A stretch of DNA of 64,000 nucleotides from Arthrobacter sp. FW306-2-2C-D06B (GTDB lineage Bacteria > Actinomycetota > Actinomycetes > Actinomycetales > Micrococcaceae). The number at the start of each line of letters is the position of its first letter. Positions within the stretch are counted from its first letter, which is position 1. The DNA lies in assembly GCF_021789175.1 (NCBI RefSeq), contig NZ_CP084560.1:1-64000 (forward strand). The letters are read 5' to 3'. Of the stretch, positions 47,770-57,071 are shown in pieces. Position numbers and translations under genes: made by a program. Under the pieces are notes generated by a model. It ran no database searches and was not told the origin of the DNA. It saw nothing but the letters and a program-made list of their open reading frames with translations.

Positions 47770-49269
47770 TTAGCCTGCGTTGAGCTTGCCTGCGAGCCGC
47801 TCGCGCATCCGTACGCTTGCCGCGTTGAGGCCTATCAGCTCCACCTCCCGGCCGTGCCTTCGGTATTTCTCGGTAACTGAATCCAGCACCGCAACGGTGG
47901 AAGCATCCCAAATATGCGAGGCGTGCAGGTCGATGACCACGTGGTCGATTCCCTCCGAGGAATCCTTCGCGTAGTCGAACTGCGTGTACAGGTCGTTGGA
48001 GGAAGCGAAGAACAACTCGCCGTCCACGGTGTAGCTCGCCACGGTCCGGCCGTTGATCTCGACTTCGCTTCGCTCCACCGTGGCGAAGTGGGCCACCCGG
48101 CGGGCAAACAGCACCATGGCCGTGAGGACGCCGGCTCCCACCCCGATGGCAAGGTTATGGGTCGCCACCACCACGGCCACCGTCACGAGCATGACGCCGG
48201 TCTCGGACTTCGGGAGTCGCTTGAGCGTCGCGGGCCGGATCGAGTGCCAGTCAAACGTGATGAGGGAAACGAAGATCATCACAGCCACCAGAGCGGCCAT
48301 GGGAATCATGCCCACCACGTCCCCGAGCACCACCACGAGCACCAGCAGGAAAGCTCCGGCGAGGAAGGTCGACAGCCGGCTGCGGGCACCCGAACCCTTG
48401 ACATTGATCATGGTCTGGCCAATCACGGCGCAGCCGCCAAGGCCACCCAGGAAACCCGTGACGATGTTGGCAATGCCTTGGCCCCATGAGACCCGGGTCT
48501 TGTTGGAACGGGTGTCTGTGATGTCGTCCACGAGCTTGGCAGTCATGAGGGACTCCAGCAGGCCCACAAGCGCCATGGACAAAGCGAACGGAGCAATGGT
48601 CTGGAAGGTTTCCCAGGTCAAAGGCACGTCGGGCAGGAAGAAACCGGGAAGGCTGTTGGGGAGTTCGCCCTTGTCATGCACCGTGGGGACGCGGATTCCG
48701 GCCAGCGTCGTGATGATCGTGAGGGCGACGACGGCCACCAAAGGTGCGGGCACCGCCGTCGTGATTCTGGGCAAACCGAAGACGATCAGCAGCCCGATGG
48801 CAACAATCGGGTAGACCATCCAAGGGACGCCGATCAGCTCGGGCAACTGGGCCATGAACACCAGAATGGCCAAGGCGTTCACGAATCCGATCATCACCGA
48901 ACGCGGGATGAAGCGCATGAGTCGCGTGACACCCAGGACAGCCAGGACGATTTGGAAGGCCCCGGCGAGGATGACCGTGGCAATCAGGTAGTTGAGCCCG
49001 TGTTCCTTCATGACTGGGGCAATGACGAGCGCGACGGCGCCGGTGGCCGCGGAGATCATGGCGGGCCGGCCGCCCACGATCGCGGTGGTGACTCCCATGG
49101 TGAAGGACGCGAAGAGCCCGATCCGTGGATCCACCCCGGCGATGACGGAGAACGCGATGGCCTCGGGAATGAGCGCAAGCGCCACCACCAGGCCGGCCAA
49201 TGCTTCCGTCTTGAGCCTGCGGGGCGAGCGCAGGGTGAAACGGAGGGACTGGAGCTGCTCGGGTGTCAT
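47770..49269 (-). CDS. SulP-family anion transporter with STAS domain
   Basis: A 499-residue transporter with about 12-14 helices in the SLC26/SulP fold (ALAGLVVALALIPEAIAFSVIAGVDPRIGLFASF, GLGGCAVIGQTMINVKGSGARSRLSTF) and a C-terminal STAS domain (VASYTVDGELFFASSNDLYTQFDY, HVVIDLHASHIWDASTVAVLDSV). The substrate could be sulfate, bicarbonate or dicarboxylate; not resolvable here. It starts six bases after the alarmone synthetase stop on the same strand. Confidence 0.9.
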   Translation of the reverse strand: MTPEQLQSLRFTLRSPRRLKTEALAGLVVALALIPEAIAFSVIAGVDPRIGLFASFTMGVTTAIVGGRPAMISAATGAVALVIAPVMKEHGLNYLIATVILAGAFQIVLAVLGVTRLMRFIPRSVMIGFVNALAILVFMAQLPELIGVPWMVYPIVAIGLLIVFGLPRITTAVPAPLVAVVALTIITTLAGIRVPTVHDKGELPNSLPGFFLPDVPLTWETFQTIAPFALSMALVGLLESLMTAKLVDDITDTRSNKTRVSWGQGIANIVTGFLGGLGGCAVIGQTMINVKGSGARSRLSTFLAGAFLLVLVVVLGDVVGMIPMAALVAVMIFVSLITFDWHSIRPATLKRLPKSETGVMLVTVAVVVATHNLAIGVGAGVLTAMVLFARRVAHFATVERSEVEINGRTVASYTVDGELFFASSNDLYTQFDYAKDSSEGIDHVVIDLHASHIWDASTVAVLDSVTEKYRRHGREVELIGLNAASVRMRERLAGKLNAG

Positions 49270-49275
49270 GGGTCC

Positions 49276-50379
49276 TTAGCTGTTGGTCAGGCGGTACCGC
49301 TCAATCTGCTTGAGACGCCGCTGGAGGCTGTCCCGCCGGGGGTGGGGGACGACGTCGGGCGCCTCAGCGGTGAGGTCGATGTGTTCAGTGCCGTACTGCC
49401 ACAGCAGGAGGTCATCCAGGAGGCGGTCCGGTCCAGGGGAGTAACGGTGGTCCAGGGCTTTGCGGACCTCGGTGATCCGGTTGGCGCTGAGGAGTCCGGC
49501 GAGTTCCACGGTCTTGTTCAGTCCATGGGCCGCAAGAAGCTCGGCAGCCCAACCCCAGTCGTCATCAACTTTACGGTCAACGTGGGGAAGCAGCGTCCGC
49601 CACACGTCACGCACACGGTTGGGCGTGAGGGGCATGGAACCCTCGCCCTCGAGATCCCAGTAGCCGCGGACTTCCTCATAGCGTTCGTGGAGGTCTGCGA
49701 AGGCGCTCTCCACGGTTTCCAGCATTGCCGCCGTGGCAGTGAACTGGCGGTCGAAATGCGGCGTCCAGGCGCGCGGATCCTCGGCCTTGAAGCGGATGTC
49801 GTGTTCTATCTCGCTCCAGGCGTGCGCAAAAACCGTACGGATCTGGCATTCGAAGAAGTAGCTGCCATTCGGCTGAATGTCCGGATTGAAGACCTGTTGG
49901 TACGCCTTCACGGACTCGTTCTGGATGGTGCGGAGGATAAGATGGCGGCTCGAGTATCCGTAGGTGCCGGATTCGATGGAGCCGATGTCCTTCTCAAGGT
50001 CGCCACGGCAATCGAAAAGCTGGCGCTGGCGCTTGATCAGGTTGGCAACCGCGGCGTTCTCGGCCGGAAGCTTGGTGATGACGCGCAGCCCCACCATGTC
50101 GTTCAGGGTCCGGAACGGGTCCGGGAACTTCAGGACCCGTGGACCCCCCTCCAAGGGCACCTCGGTGCGGGAAATCTTTTCCCGGAAAGATTCGACCGTC
50201 TTGGTGCGTCCCGTGACGAAGAGGGGCACGGACTCGCTGTTTTTGAGCATGTCCCGCAGGGTCAACAGGACGTCGCGGGTGACGAGTTTCAGGGCAGGAC
50301 GGACGCGCTCGTAAAGCTCCACGTTCGCCTGTACTGATTCGCGCAGCTGAGGATCCAAGCTGTCCCAATTGCTAGCCAT
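49276..50379 (-). CDS. RelA/SpoT-type (p)ppGpp synthetase, single-domain
   Basis: The 367-residue protein has a RelA/SpoT synthetase domain (VTGRTKTVESFREKISR, DMVGLRVITKLPAEN, GTYGYSSRHLILR, FFECQIRTVFAHAWSEIEHDIRFK) but no hydrolase (HD), TGS or ACT domain. The C-terminal ~150 residues are helical and unassigned. It likely transfers pyrophosphate from ATP to GDP/GTP, but some single-domain members are toxins acting on other acceptors. ATG 50379 is preceded by GGAGGC and, at six bases, TAAGCT. It precedes the SulP gene by six bases. Confidence 0.85.
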   Translation of the reverse strand: MASNWDSLDPQLRESVQANVELYERVRPALKLVTRDVLLTLRDMLKNSESVPLFVTGRTKTVESFREKISRTEVPLEGGPRVLKFPDPFRTLNDMVGLRVITKLPAENAAVANLIKRQRQLFDCRGDLEKDIGSIESGTYGYSSRHLILRTIQNESVKAYQQVFNPDIQPNGSYFFECQIRTVFAHAWSEIEHDIRFKAEDPRAWTPHFDRQFTATAAMLETVESAFADLHERYEEVRGYWDLEGEGSMPLTPNRVRDVWRTLLPHVDRKVDDDWGWAAELLAAHGLNKTVELAGLLSANRITEVRKALDHRYSPGPDRLLDDLLLWQYGTEHIDLTAEAPDVVPHPRRDSLQRRLKQIERYRLTNS

Positions 50380-50479
50380 GCCTCCAGCTTACGGGGGAGG
50401 ACCGACAGTGAAGCGGAGCCGGACGCGCCAGCAATTCGGGATCAGCCTTGTACCTCGCTAGGAGGAGGACGCGCCGGCG

Positions 50480-50755
50480 TTATCGCTGAGACACCTGGAA
50501 GCAGGCAACGTCGTATTGGGAAGTGGGGGAGTAATGCTGTCCTCCCACGCCGCCGTTGATGCTGTTGATGCCCGGCTCGTTGAAGGGAGATCCTGGGCTG
50601 TTGGCGGCGTTGCCGGGCGTGTTCGGTTCGAGGGATTGACAGGACTGATTGGGCTTTCCTGTTCCAGGCGGGTTTGCCGCCGAAGCCGGCGAAGCCACAG
50701 CCAGCACGCTCAAAATCAATGCCACAAGAACCGACGCGGAGATACGACGGATCAT
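50480..50755 (-). CDS. Small secreted protein of unknown function
   Basis: A 91-residue protein with a clear Sec signal peptide (MIRRISASVLVALILSVLA, AxA site at ASPASA|AN about residue 26). The mature ~65 residues are Asn/Pro/Gly/Ser-rich with two Cys (in NQSCQSL and DVACFQVS) and GGVGGQHYSP. I know no function. ATG 50755 is chosen for the strong GGAGGTGA ribosome-binding site. Confidence 0.82.
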   Translation of the reverse strand: MIRRISASVLVALILSVLAVASPASAANPPGTGKPNQSCQSLEPNTPGNAANSPGSPFNEPGINSINGGVGGQHYSPTSQYDVACFQVSQR

Positions 50756-50937
50756 TGAAATCACCTCCGGGTAAAGAAGCGTTCCCGCAAAAAACACGGG
50801 AGTGAAGCGAGGGTGGCGCTTCACCCCTGAGGGTACGCTCGGGCGGTGGCTTCAGGAAGGCTCCGCGTTGCTCCTTAGACCATGGCTCCCGCTCCGCGGC
50901 GCTCCTCCGCGATAGGCTCGGCACAAAGGAGGACACG

Positions 50938-51747
50938 ATGAAGCGGCACAAGTACTACTACGGCCAGCACTCCAGCCAATGGGGCGAGCTGTTCGTACCA
51001 GATTCGCTGCAGCCACACCGCACTCGACCCGACGGAGTGGTGGTGGTGATCCACGGGGGCTATTGGCGCTCCCAGTACGGCGCGGAACTCGGTGAGCCGA
51101 TTGCCAGGGACCTCGCTGCGCACGGAATTTCTGCCTGGAACCTTGAATACCGGAGGGCCGGAAACGGTGGCGGCTGGCCGCATACGTTCGAAGATGTCCT
51201 CGACGGGATCGACCATCTGGGCGAGATTGCCGGCAAGCATGAACTCAACTTGAACAAAGTGGTGGCGCTGGGACACTCCGCAGGGGGCCATCTCGCAGTT
51301 TGGGCAGCGGGGCGGGAAAAGCTCTCCAAAATCGGTGCCCCCGACGCCGATCGGCAGCTCCATCGGCATGAGAACGGCGCGGCAGTGCGGCTGACCGGCG
51401 TCGTGAGCCAATCCGGACTGTTGAACCTGGCGGACGCCGAGCGGCTCAACCTGAGCAACGGCGCCGTTGACAACCTCATGGGTGGCGACTCGGTGAGATA
51501 CCCCAAACGGCATATCTACGCGGACCCCATGAGGTCGCTGCCTATCGCCGTTCCGGTCTTCGCGGTCCACGCCGCATCGGACGAGGATGTCCCGTGCAGC
51601 CAGTCCGAGGCTTATGTTGCCGCAGCCACCGCTTCCGGCGGAGCGGCCCAGTTCCTCAAAGTGCCCGGCGACCATTTCGACCTGATCGACCCTAGGGCCG
51701 TTGCGTACAAGAAGTGCCGGGAGTTGGTACAGCGGCTGCTGGCGTGA
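50938..51747 (+). CDS. Alpha/beta hydrolase, kynurenine-formamidase-like
   Basis: A 269-residue hydrolase with the oxyanion motif HGGYW (39-43), nucleophile Ser114 in GHSAGG and catalytic His246 in PGDHFDLID; Asp in AASDEDVP is the likely acid. HGGYW is typical of kynurenine formamidase-like esterases, but no other kynurenine-pathway gene is nearby, so the substrate is open. AAAGGAGG precedes the ATG. Confidence 0.9.
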   Translation: MKRHKYYYGQHSSQWGELFVPDSLQPHRTRPDGVVVVIHGGYWRSQYGAELGEPIARDLAAHGISAWNLEYRRAGNGGGWPHTFEDVLDGIDHLGEIAGKHELNLNKVVALGHSAGGHLAVWAAGREKLSKIGAPDADRQLHRHENGAAVRLTGVVSQSGLLNLADAERLNLSNGAVDNLMGGDSVRYPKRHIYADPMRSLPIAVPVFAVHAASDEDVPCSQSEAYVAAATASGGAAQFLKVPGDHFDLIDPRAVAYKKCRELVQRLLA

Positions 51748-51816
51748 CGGATTGCCGACAAAGTCACCGGCTGTCATCGCAAGACGTACACCACATCCGC
51801 GTGGCAGAGTTGTCCC

Positions 51817-52785
51817 ATGCTGACAGTGATAGGTGAAGCGTTGGTTGATGTCGTCCAGCGTTCCTCGGGAGTCGACGCCCACGTGGGCGGAAGTCCGCTC
51901 AACGTCGCCGTTGGGCTGGCCAGGCTGGACCATGCAGTCCAGTTCATCGGCCGTTTCGGGAAGGACGCTTACGGGGAATCGATAGCTGCGCATCTGCGCT
52001 CCAGTTCCGTCATGGTTCCGCTACCGCCCGACGAGAGTCCCACCAGCGTGGCCACGGCCCTGATCGACGACGACGGCGCTGCCAGCTACACCTTCGACCT
52101 CGCCTGGGAGCTTCCCGGCCTCGCAGCGCGCCTCCCCTTCATGCTTCAGGGGACATCACTCCTGCACACGGGCTCGATTGCCACCATGTTGGAGCCGGGC
52201 GCAGCGGATGTCCTTGCCGCCGTCGAGCATGCCCATCCGAATGCGACCGTTAGCTTCGATCCCAACTGCCGGCCCAGCATCATCAAGGATCGCGACTATG
52301 CGCGAGCCCAAGTGGAGCGTTTCGTGGCGCTTGCCGACGTGGTCAAGGCCTCCGACGAGGACCTTGAGTGGCTCTATCCCGGCGTCGACGTCTTGGAATC
52401 GGCCCGGCGCTGGCTGGCCCTGGGCGGCAGTGGGGGACCCGCCGTCGTGGTCGTCACGCGAGGCGCAGACGGCCCCTGGGGCGTCACGGCCGCGGGCGAG
52501 GCCCAGGTGGACGCCCCGAAGGTAGAGGTGGCGGATACGGTGGGTGCCGGCGATTCCTTCATGGCCGCGCTGCTCTCGGGGATCGTTGACCGCGGACTGG
52601 CAGGGGCCCAAAACCGGGAAGAGCTGCACGCCATGCCCGCCGAAGTGCTTGAAGGGATCCTCAACCATGCGGCGCGAGCCGCCGCAATCACGGTTTCCCG
52701 GCCGGGCGCGAACCCGCCCACCCGGGCCGAACTCAACGCCTTGGGCGTCCCGGAGTCCGGGGTAGGCGTCGAAAGGCAGCCATGA
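51817..52785 (+). CDS. PfkB-family sugar kinase (fructokinase-like)
   Basis: A 322-residue ribokinase/PfkB kinase with substrate-binding GGSPLNVAVGLARL near the N-terminus and the C-terminal PfkB signature DTVGAGDSFMAALLSG, whose Asp is the catalytic base. It resembles fructokinases; the sugar is not proven. CAGAGT (51805-51810) lies exactly six bases before the ATG. Its TGA overlaps the ATG of the YbhB/YbcL-like gene. Confidence 0.92.
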   Translation: MLTVIGEALVDVVQRSSGVDAHVGGSPLNVAVGLARLDHAVQFIGRFGKDAYGESIAAHLRSSSVMVPLPPDESPTSVATALIDDDGAASYTFDLAWELPGLAARLPFMLQGTSLLHTGSIATMLEPGAADVLAAVEHAHPNATVSFDPNCRPSIIKDRDYARAQVERFVALADVVKASDEDLEWLYPGVDVLESARRWLALGGSGGPAVVVVTRGADGPWGVTAAGEAQVDAPKVEVADTVGAGDSFMAALLSGIVDRGLAGAQNREELHAMPAEVLEGILNHAARAAAITVSRPGANPPTRAELNALGVPESGVGVERQP

Positions 52786-53306
52786 GCTACGCCGACCTTC
52801 CACAGGTCCCGTCCTTCGATGTCACCAGCAAGTCGTTCAAGGATGGTGACGTACTCAGCAGCGCCCAGACCAGCAAGCGCTTCGGCGTGGCGGGCGGCAA
52901 GGACGAATCCCCGGAACTGAGCTGGAATGGAGCCCCGGCGGGAACCAAGGGCTACGTCGTCACAGTCTTCGACCCCGATGCACCCAGGGCCGGTGGCTAC
53001 TGGCACTGGGCCGTGGTCAACATAGCCGCCGGTACGAACTCCTTGCCGGCTGGTGCCGGCGTTCAGGGCGGCTCGCACCTGCCGGCGGGCGCGTTTCAAC
53101 TCAAGAACGACGGCGGGTTCCCCGGTTACCTAGGTGCGGCGCCTCCGCCTGGGCATGGCCCGCATCGGTACATCGTGGCCGTGCATGCCGTCGACGTCGA
53201 AGAGCTGGGTCTCGAAGCCGGTGCCTCCACGGAAGCCCTCGTCCGCAAGCTGGCAGCCCACACCTTGGGCAGGGCCGTCATCACGGGCCACTTCGAGCGG
53301 CGCTAG
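52782..53306 (+). CDS. YbhB/YbcL (PEBP) family protein
   Basis: A 174-residue phosphatidylethanolamine-binding-protein fold: PELSWNGAPAGTKGYVVTVFDPDAP, GGYWHWAVVNIAAG, GGFPGYLGAAPPPGHGPHRYIVAVHAV contain the conserved DPDxP and GPHRY motifs around the anion pocket. There is no signal peptide. Function of bacterial members is poorly defined. It is translationally coupled to the sugar kinase. Confidence 0.93.
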   Translation: MSYADLPQVPSFDVTSKSFKDGDVLSSAQTSKRFGVAGGKDESPELSWNGAPAGTKGYVVTVFDPDAPRAGGYWHWAVVNIAAGTNSLPAGAGVQGGSHLPAGAFQLKNDGGFPGYLGAAPPPGHGPHRYIVAVHAVDVEELGLEAGASTEALVRKLAAHTLGRAVITGHFERR

Positions 53307-53351
53307 CTTGGGGGCGACTTCCGTGTCGGCCGTCCCACGTAGACTGACATA

Positions 53352-54161
53352 ATGCGGCTCGTAGCAAGTGACATTGACGGCACCATCCTTGGCCATGACG
53401 GCAAGATCAGCAGCCGCACGATCCGCGCTTTCCATGCCTGCCGTGACGCGGGCATCGAGGTGGTGTTCGTGACAGGGCGGCCGCCGCGCTGGCTCTACCC
53501 CCTCCGGGAGCAAATCGGGCACAGCGGCATCGTGATTTGTTCAAATGGGGCAGTGGTGTGGGATCTTGAAGCTGACAAGCTGATTTCGGCCAATGCCTTG
53601 AGCATCGAGTCCGTGCTGGAGGCCCGCCGGATCATCAAGCAGCTCCGACCCGACGCCTTGTTCGCGACCGAAACCCTGACCGGATTCCATCTCGAGCCCG
53701 GGTTCATCGAGAACGAAACCAGCGAGCTCCTGGCCGAGTTCACCCCTGCTTGGTTGGACGAAACGCTGACCGCGGACGACGCCGTCGTGAAGTTCCTTGC
53801 GGTGACGCGGAGCGGCACCCCGGATGATTTCCTGGCAACGGTGCAGCCTGCCGTCGCGCATCTGGTGGAAACCACCCACTCGGCGCCGCGGACCGCGCTC
53901 TTGGAAATGTCGGCGCTCGGTATCAACAAAGCCGTCACACTCGCTGAATATGCGGCGTCCCGGGGCATCGAGGCTGCTGACGTGGTGGCTTTCGGCGACA
54001 TGCCCAACGACGTCGAGATGCTGCGTTGGGCGGGCGACGGTTACGCGATGGCCAGCGGCCATCCGGAGGCGATCAGCGCAGCCGGCCAGCAAGCACCCCA
54101 TTTCGACGACGACGGCGTGGCCCAGATCCTCGAGGCAAAGCTCGCTTCCCTGCGGGTCTAG
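53352..54161 (+). CDS. HAD-superfamily hydrolase, Cof type
   Basis: A 269-residue HAD phosphatase with DIDGTIL (nucleophile Asp7 and acid Asp9), FVTGRP, a C2 cap region and FGDMPNDVEML for Mg binding. It probably dephosphorylates a small phospho-compound; substrate unknown. TAGACT (53340-53345) is six bases upstream of the ATG, consistent with a leaderless transcript. Convergent with the LuxR-type regulator gene. Confidence 0.92.
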   Translation: MRLVASDIDGTILGHDGKISSRTIRAFHACRDAGIEVVFVTGRPPRWLYPLREQIGHSGIVICSNGAVVWDLEADKLISANALSIESVLEARRIIKQLRPDALFATETLTGFHLEPGFIENETSELLAEFTPAWLDETLTADDAVVKFLAVTRSGTPDDFLATVQPAVAHLVETTHSAPRTALLEMSALGINKAVTLAEYAASRGIEAADVVAFGDMPNDVEMLRWAGDGYAMASGHPEAISAAGQQAPHFDDDGVAQILEAKLASLRV

Positions 54162-54197
54162 GCAGCCCTGGGTTCCCTGGCCGCTGCGCACCGGCCG

Positions 54198-55472
54198 CTA
54201 GCTCGGCGCCCGCAGCCCGTGGCTGTGCGCCAAGGCAATGGCTTCTGTTCGTGAACCTACGCCGAGTTTCCTGAAGATATTCCTGACATGGAATTTAACG
54301 GTGTTTTCGCTGATGTGTAGCTTGGCGGAGATGGCTCGGTTGCGCTGTCCGGCCGCCAACAGTTGAAGAACTTCCATTTCGCGCTCGGCCAGGCCCCATC
54401 CACCGATATCGCCCACGGGGGCTGATGGCGGGTCCAGCGGCATGACCACCTGCACGTCCGCTCCCCAGCCGGCCATGACCTCGATGTTCATTCGGCCGTC
54501 CAGCGCTGCCACTCTGCTGTTGAGCCGCGCAATGTTGGGCGAATCCGCAGTCAGTTCACCCAGGCCGTCGTCTCGCACATTGATGAGCAGGTTCACGCCG
54601 TCGCAATCCCACTGCACCCGGACGCGCCTCACCGCAGGCTGGTCCACGATGGCCAGTACCAGACCCCGCACGATCGCCCGGGCAGCGTGCGCGACTTCGC
54701 CGGGCAAGGCGCGCCCGTTCACCGGCGGTTCGATGAACTGGACGTCGAGTCCGCTGAAGTGCATGAGTGGCCGCAGGTCCTCCCGCAGCCTTTCAAACGC
54801 CGTGGCCACAGGCTCTTCTACGAGATCCGATGTGCGGTCGCTCAAGGTCCGCAGATTGACGAGCGAGGTCGCGGCAAGATCCGTGACGGCCTTGCGGGCC
54901 GCGGCGTCGTCGAGGGAGCTTGATCGTAGCGCCGCCAACATCGTCTCGAGCGTGGTGGAATGCCTGTCCACGAGTTCGGCAGTGACGCGGAGCCGCTCGG
55001 CGGACGCCGCCCGGGATTCCAAGAGGTACGACGGCGGCGCGTCCGCCACCTTCTCCTGGATGCGCCGTGCCGTGAGTTGCCACAGATAGTCGAGCACCCG
55101 CAGCGCCGACTCCCGCTCCAGCGGTTCCTTGGGCAGGACCGGCTCCGTCAGGGCCAGCAGCGCATTGGTCTCGGACGTCAAGGAAAGAACGGGAAGCCGG
55201 CCTCCGGCGATGATCGCGTCTCCCTGCCAAGCCTCGCCTTCCGCAACATGGGAGCGCAACTGGTCCAGTTCAGGAATGGAGACGCGGCTGATGATGGCTT
55301 CCGCCCCGGCCTTCTTCTGGGGCCGGCCAGTGCAGTCCTCGGTGAAAATGACCAGCGCGCTGCTGCCCACATAGGGCAATGCTGCTTCACGAAGCCGTTC
55401 GGCGATGCTCATCAACGGGGCGTTCGCTAGTGCGGCAATTGCTTCGAGGAGCGTCCACGTGCTGGGAGTCAT
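54198..55472 (-). CDS. LuxR-type regulator with GAF-like and histidine-kinase-like regions
   Basis: The 424-residue protein has an N-terminal GAF-like sensor (about 10-150), a helical DHp-like segment with ELVDRHSTTLETMLAAL, a GHKL-ATPase-like region including INVRDDGLGELTAD (a D-x-G-x-G box), and a C-terminal LuxR/NarL helix-turn-helix (LAEREMEVLQLLAAGQRNRAISAKLHISENTVKFHVRNIFRKLGV). Sensor, kinase-like and DNA-binding parts are in one chain. It is divergent from the RuMP genes and probably controls them. TAAAGT lies exactly six bases before the ATG. Confidence 0.85.
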   Translation of the reverse strand: MTPSTWTLLEAIAALANAPLMSIAERLREAALPYVGSSALVIFTEDCTGRPQKKAGAEAIISRVSIPELDQLRSHVAEGEAWQGDAIIAGGRLPVLSLTSETNALLALTEPVLPKEPLERESALRVLDYLWQLTARRIQEKVADAPPSYLLESRAASAERLRVTAELVDRHSTTLETMLAALRSSSLDDAAARKAVTDLAATSLVNLRTLSDRTSDLVEEPVATAFERLREDLRPLMHFSGLDVQFIEPPVNGRALPGEVAHAARAIVRGLVLAIVDQPAVRRVRVQWDCDGVNLLINVRDDGLGELTADSPNIARLNSRVAALDGRMNIEVMAGWGADVQVVMPLDPPSAPVGDIGGWGLAEREMEVLQLLAAGQRNRAISAKLHISENTVKFHVRNIFRKLGVGSRTEAIALAHSHGLRAPS

Positions 55473-55611
55473 CCCGCCACTTTAGCGGCTCACGTCTTGC
55501 GCATACTACCCAAACGGGTAGCCAACACTGCCCATGCTTAGCGTTACACCTATCCGTTCAATCCAGAACGATTGACTCAGACGGAGGATTCACCTGAGCA
55601 GGAGATAACGC
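55473..55611. promoter_or_regulatory. Divergent control region of the RuMP genes
   Basis: Contains a perfect inverted repeat CTACCC-AAAC-GGGTAG (55506-55521), a plausible NarL/LuxR-type operator, plus the leaderless -10 TAAAGT of the regulator (minus strand, 55479-55484). The hxlB ribosome-binding site AGGAGA is just before 55612. The hxlB promoter hexamers could not be fixed. Confidence 0.6.
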
Positions 55612-56232
55612 ATGACCACCACCACAGAGACGTTCCACGCCGCCTCGGATGCCCAGCCAAGCGTGGATGTCGAGCTAAGCCTGGCCCTCGTGGGCAGCGA
55701 GATCGCAGAAACGGCCGCTGAAGTTGACCTGGGGCAGCTGTCCCGCCTGGCCACGGAAGTCCAGATCGCTGGGAACTCGGCCACGGGAAGGATCTTCGTT
55801 GCAGGAGCCGGCCGCAGCGGCCTTGTCCTGCGGATGGCCGCGATGCGGCTGATGCACCTCGGATTCGCCGTGCACATCGCAGGGGACACCACGACGCCGG
55901 CCATCCGTTCGGGCGACCTCCTGCTGCTTGCCTCTGGCTCCGGGACGACTTCCGGCGTCGTGCGGGCTGCCGAGACGGCTTCCAAAGCCGGCGCCAGGAT
56001 CGCCGTGTACACCACGAACGCAACCTCCCCGCTCGCGGAACTGGCCGACGTCGTCGTCATCATTCCTGCGGCGCAAAAGACGGACCACGGATCCACACTG
56101 TCCCGCCAGTACTCCGGCAGCCTGTTCGAGCAGGTACTCTTCCTCGCTGCCGAAGCCGTCTTCCAGACCCTGTGGGACAACGACGCAACCCCGGCCGAGG
56201 AACTCTGGCTCCGCCACGCCAACCTCGAATAG
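55612..56232 (+). CDS. hxlB: 6-phospho-3-hexuloisomerase
   Basis: HxlB converts hexulose 6-phosphate to fructose 6-phosphate, the second step of ribulose-monophosphate formaldehyde fixation. The 206-residue protein is a single SIS domain: RIFVAGAGRSGLVLRMAAMRLMHLGF, LLLASGSGTTSGVVRAAETA and a C-terminal HGSTLSRQYSGSLFEQVLFL. The AGGAGATAACGC leader precedes the ATG. hxlA follows after 55 bp. Confidence 0.94.
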   Translation: MTTTTETFHAASDAQPSVDVELSLALVGSEIAETAAEVDLGQLSRLATEVQIAGNSATGRIFVAGAGRSGLVLRMAAMRLMHLGFAVHIAGDTTTPAIRSGDLLLLASGSGTTSGVVRAAETASKAGARIAVYTTNATSPLAELADVVVIIPAAQKTDHGSTLSRQYSGSLFEQVLFLAAEAVFQTLWDNDATPAEELWLRHANLE

Positions 56233-56287
56233 GCCCTGATATCCACCGCACCAACACCACAACCAACGACGGAAAGAGATCCCCACC

Positions 56288-56911
56288 ATGAAGCTGCAAG
56301 TCGCCATCGACGTCCTCACCACCGAAGCTGCCCTCGAAATCGCCGGCAAAGTGGCCGAATACGTTGACATCATCGAACTCGGCACCCCGCTCGTGAAAAG
56401 CGAAGGTCTTTCGGCCGTGACCGCACTCAAGGAAGCCCACCCGGACAAGATCGTGTTCGCCGACCTCAAGACCATGGATGCCGGCGAACTCGAAGCCGAC
56501 ATCGCTTTCAAGGCCGGCGCAGACCTCGTCTCAGTGCTCGGCGGCGCGGACGACTCCACCATCGCCGGTGCAGTCAAGGCGGCCAAGGCACACAACAAGG
56601 GCATCGTGGTGGACCTGATCGGAGTCTCGGACAAAGTGACCCGAGCGAAGGAAGCCCGCGCCCTCGGTGCCAAGTTCATCGAGTTCCACGCCGGCCTCGA
56701 CGAGCAGGCAAAGCCGGGCTACAACCTGGACGTCTTGCTGAGCGCCGGCGAGGAGGCCCGCGTGCCGTTCTCCGTCGCCGGCGGCGTGAACCTGTCCACC
56801 ATCGGAGCCGTCCAGCGCGCCGGAGCGGATGTCGCCGTCGTTGGTGGTTCCATCTACGGCGCAGACGACCCCGCCCTTGCCGCGAAACAACTCCGCGCAG
56901 CCATCATCTAA
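56288..56911 (+). CDS. hxlA: 3-hexulose-6-phosphate synthase
   Basis: HxlA condenses formaldehyde with ribulose 5-phosphate. The 207-residue protein is an orotidine-decarboxylase-superfamily barrel: MKLQVAIDVLTTEAAL, DIIELGTPLVKSEGL, FADLKTMDAGELEADIAFKAGAD with the Asp-Lys-Asp type catalytic set, and GGVNLSTIGAVQRAGADVAVVGGSIYGA for phosphate binding. AAAGAG precedes the ATG. A 66-bp palindromic repeat lies 22 bp after the stop. Confidence 0.95.
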   Translation: MKLQVAIDVLTTEAALEIAGKVAEYVDIIELGTPLVKSEGLSAVTALKEAHPDKIVFADLKTMDAGELEADIAFKAGADLVSVLGGADDSTIAGAVKAAKAHNKGIVVDLIGVSDKVTRAKEARALGAKFIEFHAGLDEQAKPGYNLDVLLSAGEEARVPFSVAGGVNLSTIGAVQRAGADVAVVGGSIYGADDPALAAKQLRAAII

Positions 56912-56933
56912 GGTCCAGTTTCCGCCGGGCGCT

Positions 56934-56999
56934 CCCAACTAGCTAACAGTTAACGTCGTTTTCAGGCCTCTAAACGACAACAATTGCTGGCTAGTTGGG
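56934..56999. repeat. 66-bp palindromic repeat, copy 4
   Basis: Left arm 56934-56962 (CCCAACTAGCTAACAG start), centre CAGGCCTC, right arm 56971-56999. Flanking bases extend the stem: GCGCT before and AGCGC after. It is the most diverged copy (CAATTGCTGG in the right arm) but keeps the 29-8-29 layout. Confidence 0.85.
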
Positions 57000-57071
57000 A
57001 GCGCTCACCCATTACACAGCTTCAGTCCAACTGCCGTTCAACTACTCCCCGTAGGCTCTTGCCATATTTAG

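Noticed and set aside
48676-50337. 553-codon plus-strand frame opposite the sulP and alarmone synthetase genes
   Set aside because: It spans two clear minus-strand genes in antisense and is very rich in Gly/Asp/His/Arg without motifs.
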